64,000 nucleotides of DNA, taken from NCBI GenBank assembly GCA_964030475.1, contig CAXIPT010000003.1:8557806-8621805 (forward strand). The letters are read 5' to 3'. The notes beneath the pieces are model-generated. The model worked only from the letters and a program-made list of their open reading frames with translations, had not been told where the DNA came from and made no database searches. Below, one piece after another: positions 23,101-35,700 of the stretch; position 1 is the first letter of the stretch, and every line of letters starts with the position of its first letter. Source of the stretch: Tethya wilhelma (Eukaryota > Porifera > Demospongiae > Tethyida > Tethyidae). The position numbers were made by a program, and so were the translations under genes.

Positions 23101-26100
23101 AAAGCGATAAGAGATCTATCATCCAGTGTTGTAAGGTTAACTTGACTACATCCTCCTTGAAATTTCTTGAGTTGATTCTAAATAATATTATTATTTTACA
23201 GAAGGTTACAAAGTGGTAAGAATCCATAAAACGCTGTACAGTAGAGCCTTGATTATCCGAACCTCATTTATTTGAACAGAGCTGGGAGGCCAAATTTTGG
23301 TTAATTAGAACAAATCCGAACAGACTCCGCCCTCTTTTTGAACTTGAAGTTTATGTAATCGTGCATGCGGTCGCCATTATTCAAGTTTGATTGAAGAAAA
23401 ATACAATTTACCAGTGTTCTGAAATGCTAAACAGCTAGTAAAACTATTGTGGCTACGACTAGACCAGCAAAACAAGCGTAATTTTATTGCTTGAGTTATC
23501 CAAACAAATTCAGTTTCCGAATACTAGAAATTAGCCTGTGTCCTGAGGTGTTCGGATAATCAAGTTTCTACTGTAGTATCATAATGATTCTAACCAGAAG
23601 AATGTATGGACCATTGTAACATAACAATTTCCTGCTTTTCACCTTTAGATGCATCATGTCTTTTTCAGCACATCCAGCATTAAGTACTATGTAAAAGGAA
23701 TCACTTCCAATTCTAGTCACTATGCAGTCATCAATCACACCTCCTCGGTCATTAGTCAAAAGAGACAGAGTACCTATTATGAAAACACACTGTCTTAGTT
23801 TCTCAATGATATAAATTTATGGTATTACTGGGTACATATAGGAATGGCACGAATGGCCCATTAGTGCAATACAAATATTCATGCGAATTACTCTGCAAAA
23901 ACTGAGCGCTTGGCAATAAAAAGCTTCTTAAGCTAATATTTAGCTCTTTCTTCTTCTAATGAGCCCAAAAATGTGGACTAAACCATCGCTAAAGTAACAC
24001 ACTAAAATATACCAAACCTCCAATTTTCTTCATCATCTTCTTATTCTTCATCTTCTTACGCCATATCTCAAAGACCATTCACTTTTAGAAGCTGATTTTT
24101 CAACGAACAAACTTGATTTCTTTGTCTTCAATCACTTTTGCCATTGGTTTTTTTGTCTCTCTGATTGAGTTGCTAAATATAAGGCGAAAAATGCCTTCTC
24201 CATGTGGTGGCCATTAATTTCTAAACTCATGCATTATTCACAAGCTAGCTAGCCTAACGACCCTTTCCATACATTCAAATGCATGTTATTTGGAATCTAT
24301 TGTAAATACTCGCATGCAGTGCTCCAAGCTCTGTCCTATCCTTTCGTTCTCTGTGTTCAGTTCTTGGTAGGGAAGTTATCTATAGTTAACAAGACACATA
24401 TATAATTGCCATAAATCACATTCAGCTTGGGGTTTCAGAGTTTCAGCTGTCTGAAAGGCATGACTTGATGACTGTGCTGGGCTGTTGGCAAGTTCTCTTT
24501 GCTCAGGCTAAAGACTAAATTCCATTGATATAAACAATTATTCGAAAAAAAAAAAGTACAAAAAACATTAGAAATGTAATGCAAACAAAGGAATGGCCAA
24601 ATCGTAAAAAAATGAGCAAACAAGATAGGAATGGTTGTGAGACTGAGCGACTCAGAGTTCATTCCTGTGTCTACAATGTCATTGAGCTCAGTAGGGATAT
24701 GAACACAGGTGACACAGTGAAATGAGCTCTTCATGCACTCAATCTCACAACCATTCCTATCTTGTTCGCTCACTTTTTTATGATTTGGCTATTCTAATGC
24801 TTGCATTACATTTCTAATGTTTTTTGTACTTGTTTCAATATTACACACAATAGTCATTTAGAATGCATGCATTGTATTACTGATTAAACATACTGGCTAT
24901 ATCTGGAGGGATTGAAGCCTAAACCACAAACATGCATAATGCTAATTCACATACTAAATATTCTAAAATAGCAATTATCACGTAAAACTGCAGTCATTTA
25001 GCTACCTTCAGTCGTTAGGCCAGCGGTCCATTCACAACAAACATTAAAAATTCAGGAAGTACTACGTAAACACATTCCACAAGCTAATTATCTCACCGCA
25101 AACTTCCAATATTTTCACAGGTCTGTGAAAATCTTTCTGGGCAAGTATGAGCTAAGTTTATCCAGCGTTTGAGCAGAGCAACTCTTTCTCTTTCTGAAAA
25201 ATCAAGTCTGACTCCCAGCAGACGCTCCTATGTGGATCTATACACTGCCGTTTTCAGAGGCCATTCTAAAAGGTAGCGCTGAAGTATACCGTATACCGCT
25301 TAATTTTCGTGGTACTTAACTTTTGCGGTTTTCGCGGATTGAATGTTATCCGTGAAAATTGTTCAACGAAAAATTGTGTGCTCATATGCGTGCACACACG
25401 AATAATATCAATCCGCAAAACTTATTCAACGAAAACCTGCAATAGCGCAATCCGCGAAAATGAAGTAACCTCGAAAATTAAGCGGCATACGGTAATTAAG
25501 AAAAAGTGGGAACAATTTGTTTTGCCTAGTGCTGTGATAACAATTTTGGTATCAATCTGTAGAACTAGGATAGTGCTTCAAGAAAATCCCATCGCCAAAA
25601 GTTCCTGCTTCACAGAACTGCAACAGTGTACTAATGAATACTTATAGTCTTAGTTGACGGATTGCACCTCCAATTAACAGTAGTTTTAGCTCTGTCTGAC
25701 TAACTCTGTACATATATTCACCAGTTTCAAACCAGCACACAGCAAAAAGAGGCATCTAGAAAACTTACAGTATAGACCACGTGAAAGGTAAACGCCTCAT
25801 TAGTGTAGCACGCGTGTCTTGAGTTTTGACAACTGCACGCACTGCTCGCCTAGTCTCGCTAGCCAGACTCTCCGCAAAAATGGGAGAGTCTGGTGAACAC
25901 CGCATACTAAACTTGTTCTCGTTACCAGAATCTGGTAATGACCACAATCATGTTCCATAAGTGGGTGCGGGTTGTAGATTGCGTAACCTGATAGCACTTG
26001 GAATCTGTAAAGCAATCAAAGAAGTTTAAATTCCCTCTCGTTTTTTCTGAGTTTAGCCAGCGTAAGTATTCTTACACAACGACGAGACATGGCCCGGTCT

Positions 26101-29100
26101 TGTGTTTGACTAACAAGCGAGATGTAAGTACCCTGTGACAGTACTATTCGTTCCGCGGCTTAGTCATCAAATCAAAATAGTAAGTGCGTGGTAAAATTGA
26201 CTCTTTCCGTACATAGCTTGTAGAAAAGGATAGAGAGCACCTTCGCCACGAAGAAAGGTACTCTTTAGCCTCCTCTTGTTCTAGCAAAATCCAACCATAG
26301 AGAAATTTCTGTGATGAGCGCTGAGCTGCAGTTGCATTGCGGTTAATACTACGTCATCTACAATCTGCAAAACATGATTGTGGTCATTACCAGATTCTGG
26401 TAATGAGAATGAGTTTAGTATGTGCTGTTCACCAGACTCTCCCATTTTTTTTTGCAGAGAGTCTGGGGCTAGCATGACTACTGCTTGTGAGTGTACTCTG
26501 CTCAAGTTTTGACACCTACTTACACAGCTTTGACAGTGACAGCAGCCTCTTGAGTGTTTCCTGCTTGAGTTTTGACAACTACACTGCACACACATGAGTA
26601 TTTGCGTGTGCAGTGCTTGTTGCTGGCAACAATACACGAGCACGTACCACGCACCACGCGTGTCTAGTCGCATGCACCCGCGAGAAACATTTACCTTTCA
26701 TGTGGTCTGTACTGTAGGTCTTGCAAAATGACACAAAAGCGGCATGCAATGCTTCGAGTGGAACAGGTATGTGGTCGTCAGTGAACACAGTGTAGTTGCT
26801 CCGCCCACTTCTTCTGTAGTGTATTTTATATGGGCATGCAGTACTAGTAAAATAGAAATATTCAAGAGTGCGTAGCTGGATTTGTGAGTTGCAGGAACTT
26901 TTGGCGATTGGATTTTCTTGAAATGCTATCCTAGCGCTATAGATTAATGTTGAAATTGTTATCACAGCATTAGGCAAAACAAATTGTTTCCACCTTTTCT
27001 TGACCTACTTCAGCGCTAACGTTTGGAATGGCCTCTGAAAACGGCAGTGTCGATCCACATAGGAGTGTCTGCTGGAAGTCAAGACTTGATTTCTCAGAAA
27101 GAGAAAGAGTTGTTCTACTCAAACGCTGGATAAACCTAGATCACACTTGCCCTGAAAGATATTGACAGACCAGTGAAAATATCGGGAGTTTGCGGTGAGA
27201 TAATTAGCTTGTGGAATGCGTTTATGTAGTACTTCCTGAATTTTTAACGTTTGTATTGTGCATGAGTGGACCGCTGGCCTAATGACTGCCTTGTATCTAC
27301 TACAAAGCTACAAGCACTGAAGTTAAAGACTATAACCAACCATAACTAGTTAGATGGAAACATCGTTGGGCGAGCCTGAGCGAAGNAGTGAAATGAGCTC
27401 TTCACTCAATCTCACAACCATTCCTATCTTGTTCGCTCACTTATTTACAATTTGGCTATTCTAATGCTTGCATTACATTTCTAATGTTTTTTGTACTTGT
27501 TTCAATATTACACACAATAGTCATTTAGAATGCATGCATTGTATTATTGACTAAACATACTGGCTATATCTGGAGGGATTTAAGCCCAAACCACAAACAT
27601 GCATAATGCTAATTCAATATTCTAAAACAGCAAATATCACGTAAAACTGCAGTCATTTAGCTACCTTCAGTCGTTAGGCCAGCGGTCCATTCACAATAAA
27701 CATTAAAAATTCAGGAAGTACTACGTAAACACATTCCACAAGCTAATTATCTCACCGCAAACTTCCAATATTTTCACAGGTCTGTGAAAATCTTTCTGTG
27801 CAAGTATGAGCTAAGTTTATCCAGCGTTTGAGCAGAGCAACTCTTTCTCTTTCTGAAAAATCAAGTCTGACTCCCAGCAGACGCTCCTATGTGGATCTAT
27901 ACACTGCCGTTTTCAGAGGCCATTCTAAAAGGTAGCACTGAAGTATACCGTATACTGCTTAATTTTCGTGGTACTTAACTTTTACGGTTTTCGCGGATCG
28001 AATGTTATCCGTGAAAATTGTTCAACGAAAAATTGCATGCTCATATGCGTGCACACACGAATAATATCAATCCGCGAAACTTATTCAACGAAAACCTGCA
28101 ATAGCGCAATCCGCGAAAATGAAGTAACCTCGAAAATTAAGCGGCATGCGGTAATTAAGAAAAAGTGGGAACAATTTGTTTTGCCTAGTGCTGTGATAAC
28201 AATTTTGGTATCAATCTGTAGCACTAGGATAGTGCTTCAAGAAAATCCCATCGCCAAAAGTTCCTGCTTCACAGAACTGCAACAGTGTACTAATGAATAC
28301 TTATAGTCTTAGTTGACGGATTGCACCTCCAATTAACAGTAGTTTTAGCTCTGTCTGACTAACTCTGTACATATATTCACCAGTTTCAAACCAGCACACA
28401 GCAAAAAGAGGCATCTAGAAAACTTGCAGTATAGACCACGTGAAAGGTAAACCCCTCATTAGTGTAGCACGCGTGTCTTGAGTTTTGACAACTGCACGCA
28501 CTGCTCGCGTAGTCTCGCTAGCCAGACTCTCCGCAAAAATGGGAGAGTCTGGTGATTGCGTAACCTGATAGCACTTGGAATCTGTAAAGCAATCAAAGAA
28601 GTTTCCCTCTCGTTTTTTCTGAGTTTAGCCAGCGTAAGTATTCTAGTTGCATTGCGGTTAATACTACGTCATCTACAATCTGCAAAACATGATTGTGGTC
28701 ATTACCAGATTCTGGTAATGAGAATGAGTTTAGTATGTGCTGTTCACCAGACTCTCCCATTTTTTTGCAGAGAGTCTGGCTAGCATGACTACTGCTTGTG
28801 AGTGTACTCTGCTCAAGTTTTGACACCTACTTACATAGCTTTGACACTGACAGCAGCCTCTTGAGTGTTTCCTGCTTGAGTTTTGACAACTACACTGTGC
28901 AGTGCTTGTTGCTGGCAAAGCAAAAGCAAACAAGCAAGAAAGCAAACAAGATGTTTGAGTGTGTGCAGAATCATTCCTGTGTGGGCTGCATGTAGTACTC
29001 TCTTCCCATGTTGAGTCCCTCATGTTGCCCATAGGAATAATTCTTTACACACTCAAACAGCCATTCCATCTTGTTTGCTTTCTTTTTTACGATTTGGCCA

Positions 29101-29666
29101 TTCCTATGTCNNNNNNNNNNNNNNNNNNNNNNNNNNNNNNNNNNNNNNNNNNNNNNNNNNNNNNNNNNNNNNNNNNNNNNNNNNNNNNNNNNNNNNNNNN
29201 NNNNNNNNNTATTAAAAGCTAAAAGCTTATAGTTCTTGAGCTATGCCAGGATTTTCAATCCGAGCCATCGCTCGGGCGGCCATTTTGGCTACGTGGCCCC
29301 ACCCACTATAGCACTACGTATACGTATATGTATAGCGAGCTAACGAGAGTTGCCTGATCGTGCGCTAGCTGCACCTCGCTAGAACACTGGAAGTCTGAGA
29401 TAGCGACACCGACTCTAGTATAAATGCTTAGACGTAACAGAGTATTTCTAGTCCAAGCGCTTGTGCTTTGCAAACTCTGCAGCAAGATAGCTTGTGATAA
29501 TATTATGATCGCGACGTTGCCTAAGTAGCCACGCCCATGCACAGTACAGTCTGCATGCATTGCCAGCCTCGATGTTATATATACAGCTGCAGTAAAGTAT
29601 AGAAAGTGTGTTTTACCTGAGATTGCAATGCTGACAGTATACGTACAATCATGCCTTGATATCCTT

Positions 29667-29709
<43 letters not shown>

Positions 29710-32700
29710 CTTGCCTTATTATAATGCATGCAATAAATATTGTATTGTATAGACGATGTGTATCACAGTGTATATACGCCGAGGGTTGTGCACCATGCAT
29801 ATGGTGCCTTTCATTTTTTATAAGTATCCAGGTTTGTCTTGTCCCCAGGCTAAATTCCCGGTTGTGCAGAGTCAGCAGTGAAATCATGTGACCAATGAGT
29901 GTGTGAGTAACAGAGGCAGAAATGGTGTACGTGTCACGGTAGGGAGCCAGTAGAGACTAGTCTCGCTGGCCAGACGTTCCACGGGACTTACAAGAGTCTG
30001 AGACTCAGGCCCAAAGACATCTTTCTTACCTTAGTCTTGTAGATTGTGCTAATTTAACCAGATATAAAATTAATGTTATAATAGATCAGTACTGCCAGCA
30101 AGCAATCAGACATACGTATAAAATTTCTCAGTAGTAAAACTCTTGTAAGCACAATTCATCATTGAGAAGTTCGATCTGTTGTAAGTGATTCACACAAAGC
30201 TCCGTTCTTCACGATCACTGAGAGATTCTGTACTGTTGACATTGATTACTTAAGTCTTGCGAGCCATACAATATATGAACTCAACTAGCAACTGCTTCAA
30301 TCTGATTGGTAGTCATATTTAAGACTGCTGATTCAGCACAACCTCAATTGCTCTCTTTCTCCTTGGAGAAGGGTTGGAGTCTAGGGATGACACTAGTTAA
30401 GGGGTCGTTGAAATCTTGTACAAATCTTGCTAAGTCCCAGCCAGGGGATCCCCAGAATCCATAAATTGATCTATTTACCGCAATTCTGAATCTTCTCCAA
30501 AATTAGTGCTCAATATATATACATACAGTCACCAGTGGATTGGCAGAACCTGCCCCTGTGTTTTCCCCTTTCTTAAAGTGGAGGGCTCTAGATGCTGATC
30601 ATTCGATCTGTTTTGTCGAAGTGGTGTACTGGACACCAAATCTCTTACTAGTGCCTTGGCAAGGATACTAATCGGTGGAATTGGCAAGGCTCTTTAGAGC
30701 TGCGGATGGAAAGGATCCTCTTTAGAATGTATTGCTCTGAAGGCCTCAACAATTGTTTCAATGCTTGCCTTGCACAAAGGAAGTTGGAAGCAAAAATGCA
30801 TGCATTGTAGAAAAGATTGTGGTTCGATGCATGGCCAAACTGGCTGAAAGTAAGACTATTCAAAGAAGAAAGTTTAGTATTTCTTCTAGTCTTCTAGTCT
30901 GCTTCAAGATCGTTGATAAGAGATCAGGAAGAGAATGATTTATTTCCATCTGATAAATCTGTGTCTGATGTGCTCAAAATTAAGTAAGCATAAAGGTTTA
31001 GTGCATGCTGTGTTTTCTCCTGAAATTAACCCAAATAGTGTGAATGCTGTGGTTTTTTACTGCATTGACTCTGCACAAACTATGGTCTTAGTGTGCATGG
31101 TTTGACAAGACTGTGTTGTACAAGTGAAAAAAAACATTGGAAATGTGATGAGACATAGGAATGGCCAAATCGTAAAAAAGAAAGCAAACAAGATGGAATA
31201 GCTGTTTGAGTGTGTGCAGAATCATTCCTGTGTGGGCTGCATGTAGCTAGTACTCTCTTCCCATGTTGGGTCCCTCATGTTGCCCATAGGAATAATTCTT
31301 TACACACTCAAAGAGCTATTCCATCTTGTTTGCTTTCTTTTTTACGATTTGGCCATTCCTATGTCTCATCACATTTCCAATGTTTTTTTTCACTTGTTTG
31401 TTCTCATTTTTTCATAATTCTACATCACATTTGAGTTTGTGTGTATATGGTAGCTACTTGTACACTATCAGCATGGATATTATAGCTTATGTTATAATCT
31501 ATGCTATCAGTATAAAGTCATGGTGAAGCGGCATCTCAGGAGGCTGGAGCTGTAGAGTCATCTTACAAAATTTACTTGCTTTGCTCATCTTATAATGACA
31601 ACTATGTAACAAAGTAGTCTATTCACCTCCTATTATTGAAGACTGAAAGGTACCAGTAACTGGTTACAGAGACTTCAGCACAACCAGAAATCTTCAGGTA
31701 AAACAGGCAGGGCAGCGAATATTCGGATTCCAAATAACGCACACTTGTCTAACTGGAAAAGGGTCGTCAACTTGATTTCCAAGGTAGCTAATGAATTATT
31801 AATGAGTATAGAAATGAATGGCTGCCATACGGAGAAGGCGCTTTTTGTCTTGTATCTAGCGACTCAGCTAGAGAGACGAATAACCGATACAAAAAGCACG
31901 TGAAGACAAAGAAACCAAGTTTATTCGTTCAAGAATCAGCTTCTGAAAGCGAGCGGTCTTCGAGAAAAGTCGTTCCAAGATAGAAGAAGAAGAAGAAGAA
32001 GAAGAAGAAGATGAAGAAAATTGGAGGTTTGGCATACTTTAGTTTGTTACTTTAGCGATGGTTTTAGGCTATGTTTTTAGGCTCAATAGAAAGAGAAAAG
32101 GCTAAATAGTAGCTTAAAAAGCCTTTTAGTGCCAAGCGCTCAGTTTTTGCAGAGTTATTCGTGTGAATATTTGTATTGCGCTAATGGGCCATCCGTGCCA
32201 TTCCTATGTACCCAGTACTACCGTACTGGGAATAATGAGAAAGTCTTATTAGCACAAAGCATTTGACATTCATACCTTAATAATATAAAGTTTAGAACCA
32301 TTTTAGGAGTGGCTAAAGGACTTGGTTCAGGAACATACCATATAGCTCCAAATTTTCGTGGTACAAAAAGTTAGTGAAAAGTCCGTCTTTGATGTTAATA
32401 TAGAACTAATTTCATATGAGTCAAGATCTCAAAAAATATTTTTACAATATATTGAGCACTTTCTAAATGTTGAACTTTTTTTTGTGATAACAGTCTAATC
32501 ATGAAATTCATGAAAATATTGTGCCACGAAACTATACACTAATTTCAGTTCAATTTTTTTTATTACCATGTTGGCGCTGTATTGACACACCTCATAATGG
32601 ATTTAAAATGTATGCGACCTTCTCCGACCTCTACCAATCATATTTTGCTACATGTATAATAATTTGAACACAGTCCAGTATTAGTGGCTTGGGTTAAAAT

Positions 32701-35700
32701 ACACATTTTTTTGACAGCTTATACAAATCAAAGAATAATTTAGCTACACAACGCAAGGTGGTAGTTGTTAAATCTTTCACTAAACACACTTTGCAATGCA
32801 CATGATACTAAAAACTATAAACTGACTCACGTGATTGTATTAACCAGACACTCTCCTAAATTGTTTGCTAATGAAAACTAAAAGTACACGTGAAAGGGTG
32901 AGGGCTAGCAGTAAGTTAGGTTAGATGTAGTCTAGTCCTAGACCCCACCTCTTTCGCCAGCGAAAAAAAGGGGTCTAGAAAAACTGGCGCACTTCCGGCG
33001 TTCTCTGCTCAAAAATGGACAGAGCCAATCAGATTGCTTACATGAAGTCATGTGACAATTATGTCACATGACTGAACGTTGATTGTGGAAGTCGCGAAAA
33101 ATTTGCTTCTTGTACAAACTGCCAGTCTGTAGAATTTTTGTGTGTGTACAAAAGTTTTGAAACCTGTTGCAACTCGAAACAACATACCATTGACATCGCT
33201 GAAGCTAGCGCTTTCATCTCTGAATGGAACAGATAAGAATTTAGTTATTACAAAGGCATGAGCTACGGAAATTGCAGTGGGAAGGGTTAGCGTGACTTTT
33301 GAATTGAAGCACTCGATCTATTCGGTGAAGACTATTTACCGACTACTCTTTTCTCAGAGCTTAATGTTCACTGTAAAGTCTCCTGCTTGGACACAAAAAA
33401 ACGATTGATCTGTGCATTGAAACTTGCTCGCGAAAATGCAGAATGATCCATTATAAATTTTTGAGGTCAGGCTGCACGTGAATCATGACGCAGCTACATT
33501 CCAGAATTTCACCGGAAGTGCACCAGTTTTTCTAGACCCCTTTTTTTCGCTGGCGAAAGAGGTGGGGTCTAGGACTAGACTAGGTTAGATGTAGTTTTAC
33601 CTATTCCTGTGGGGAGTTCCTTTATATCGGCTACAAGTACGCTTTCCAGGAATTCTTCAGCATGAGGCCCAGTTACTTCAAGCTGAAAAAAAGTTATAAA
33701 AGTGCTTATCACAAATACTGTTGAGCAGGTAAATTGGGCCAGGATTAGATTTGGTAAATTGGTGAATTATTCTGCAAATTGTCAAATTAAAAATCCCTAA
33801 ACAGTTTTATACACATGCACGCACATATAAACAATGCAGCAGCATGCAGAATCAAATTGGCAAATTTTAAGCCTGCCAAATTTACTCGCTATACGGTATT
33901 ATTCTGTAATACAATTATTAGGGCTAAAATGAGTGAGCCCTAGTGTAGGCAATATGACCACCTGCTTTAATCATTCATGTATATGCCACATGCTTGTATG
34001 AAAAGTTGTAAGGCTATGGCAAATGGCACCTGGCAGCATTGAAATAGCTGAAGTGACTGGCAAGTAAAGATGGACATAGTGAAGAGCTTAAACATGTGGT
34101 ACACTATACGACAACCAACCAACATAAAGTGGGATCTAGGTATATTTTTCATGGTGTCATTATGATGCTTGTAGTAGCCAGTAACACAAATTAATATTGA
34201 CTCAGTAGAGTAGCTGATACAGTAATATAGGATGGATCTCAGGAAGACAGTTGAGAATCAACCAGATAGAGGATGCTGACATGCCAAGACTCCTGCATGA
34301 GTAATGAGAGTGGTAATATCTTAGTAGCTGAAAGCGAGCGGTCTCTGAGAAAAGCCATTCCAACATAGAAGAATAAGAAGAAGAAGATGGAGAAAATTGG
34401 AGGTTTGGCATAGTTAAGCCTCGGCGCGTGCGTAGCACGTGCAGAGGATTACGGTAGTCGTTTTGTGTGTCTGTTTGTTCCATCGAAATCTCAAGAAAGG
34501 TAGCTCTAGCGACAAAATTGATGGTACTTACGTTCATAAATCTGAATGATCTTGAAGAAATATATTTTTTGTTGTCTAAAATACTTTAGTTTCCGAAATT
34601 TCAGGCTTTTGTGCCTTTCTGAGCGCTTAGCTTCGAGACCACGCCTACTAATTTGGTGTGCGTTATCCAGAATTTGTGTGGTAAATACTGACAAGCCTCT
34701 GCTGACAAGCACTCTGAGGAACATCATGGCTCTCTGAATGGCTGCTGTTGCTGAACTGTTGGCCATTGTTGTTTGGCAAGACAGACAGGAGTTGGCCTGC
34801 TTTAGCATATATATAGGGCATGCAAAGATTTTTACATTGTGGCCAGCTTGATATAGCTAGCTATATAAATCAGTGGCATCACTGAGTTAGACTCACTGTA
34901 GGTCCAGCAGCTAGACTTTACTATCTGACAGCAGCTGAGTATTCCAATGCATGTAAAATTATTGTAGCAAAGCTAATCTGGTTCATAGTCTGTGACATGT
35001 GCTGCTTTACCATGCACACTAAAAGTTAGCTATGAGTCTAGATGGATTAGTTGCTGAAGTTTTCAGTGATACACTCTTTTGCACAGTGTGCTAGTTGAGT
35101 GCGCCGAGGCTTATGCACCATCGGTGCCTTCATTTAGTTTGGTACTTTGGCGATGGGTTTTAGTCCATGTTTTTAGGCTTGTTAGAAAGAGAATGAGCTA
35201 AATAGCAGCTTGAGAAGCCTTTTAGTGCCAAGTGCTCGTTATTCGCGTGAATATTTGTATTGCGCTAATGGGCATCTGTGCCATTCCTGTGTACCCAGTA
35301 CTATCGTACTGGGAATAGTATTTAGTGTTCCAGCTGCCAGTTTGGTCTGGTTGACCCTCAGTGCATATAGCTTTTCCTGTCATTAATATGTCACATTACA
35401 TAATTATTACAAGTAAAAAAGACATTGGAAATGTAATGAGACACAGGAATGGCTAAATTGTTAAAGGAAACAGTGTTTGTAGAATTCTTCCTTTATGGGC
35501 TGCATGTAACACTCTCCATATTGTCTCTCATTCTGCCCATAGGAAGAATTCCTTACACACTCTAACAGCCATTCCATCTTGTTTGCTTTCTTTTTACGAT
35601 TTAGCCATTCCTATGTCTCATTACATTTCCATTTTTTTATTTGTTTGTTCTCATTTTTTCATAATTCTACAAATCACATTTAAGTTTGTGTGTGTAGCTA

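Larger units (their letters stand above)
25009..27288. mobile_element. 2.3-kb foldback element with nested MITEs
   Basis: Left end CAGTCGTTAGGCCAGCGGTC mirrors the right end GACCGCTGGCCTAATGACTG. The arms are long: 25009-25280 pairs with 27010-27288, and 25755-25790 pairs with 26690-26720. The left arm contains a family C MITE (25289-25492) that the right arm lacks, and the centre is occupied by a family D element (25851-26480). No transposase. The flanks share only CCTT, so the target duplication is uncertain. Confidence 0.75.

Noticed and set aside
25309..25647. 112-codon open frame, repeated at 27968
   Set aside because: It runs through a family C MITE and foldback arm; the repetition reflects the duplicated block, not selection on protein.
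29306..29560. 84-codon open frame on the minus strand
   Set aside because: Lies in repeat-like intronic DNA, contains no recognisable domain and has no flanking splice sites of note.
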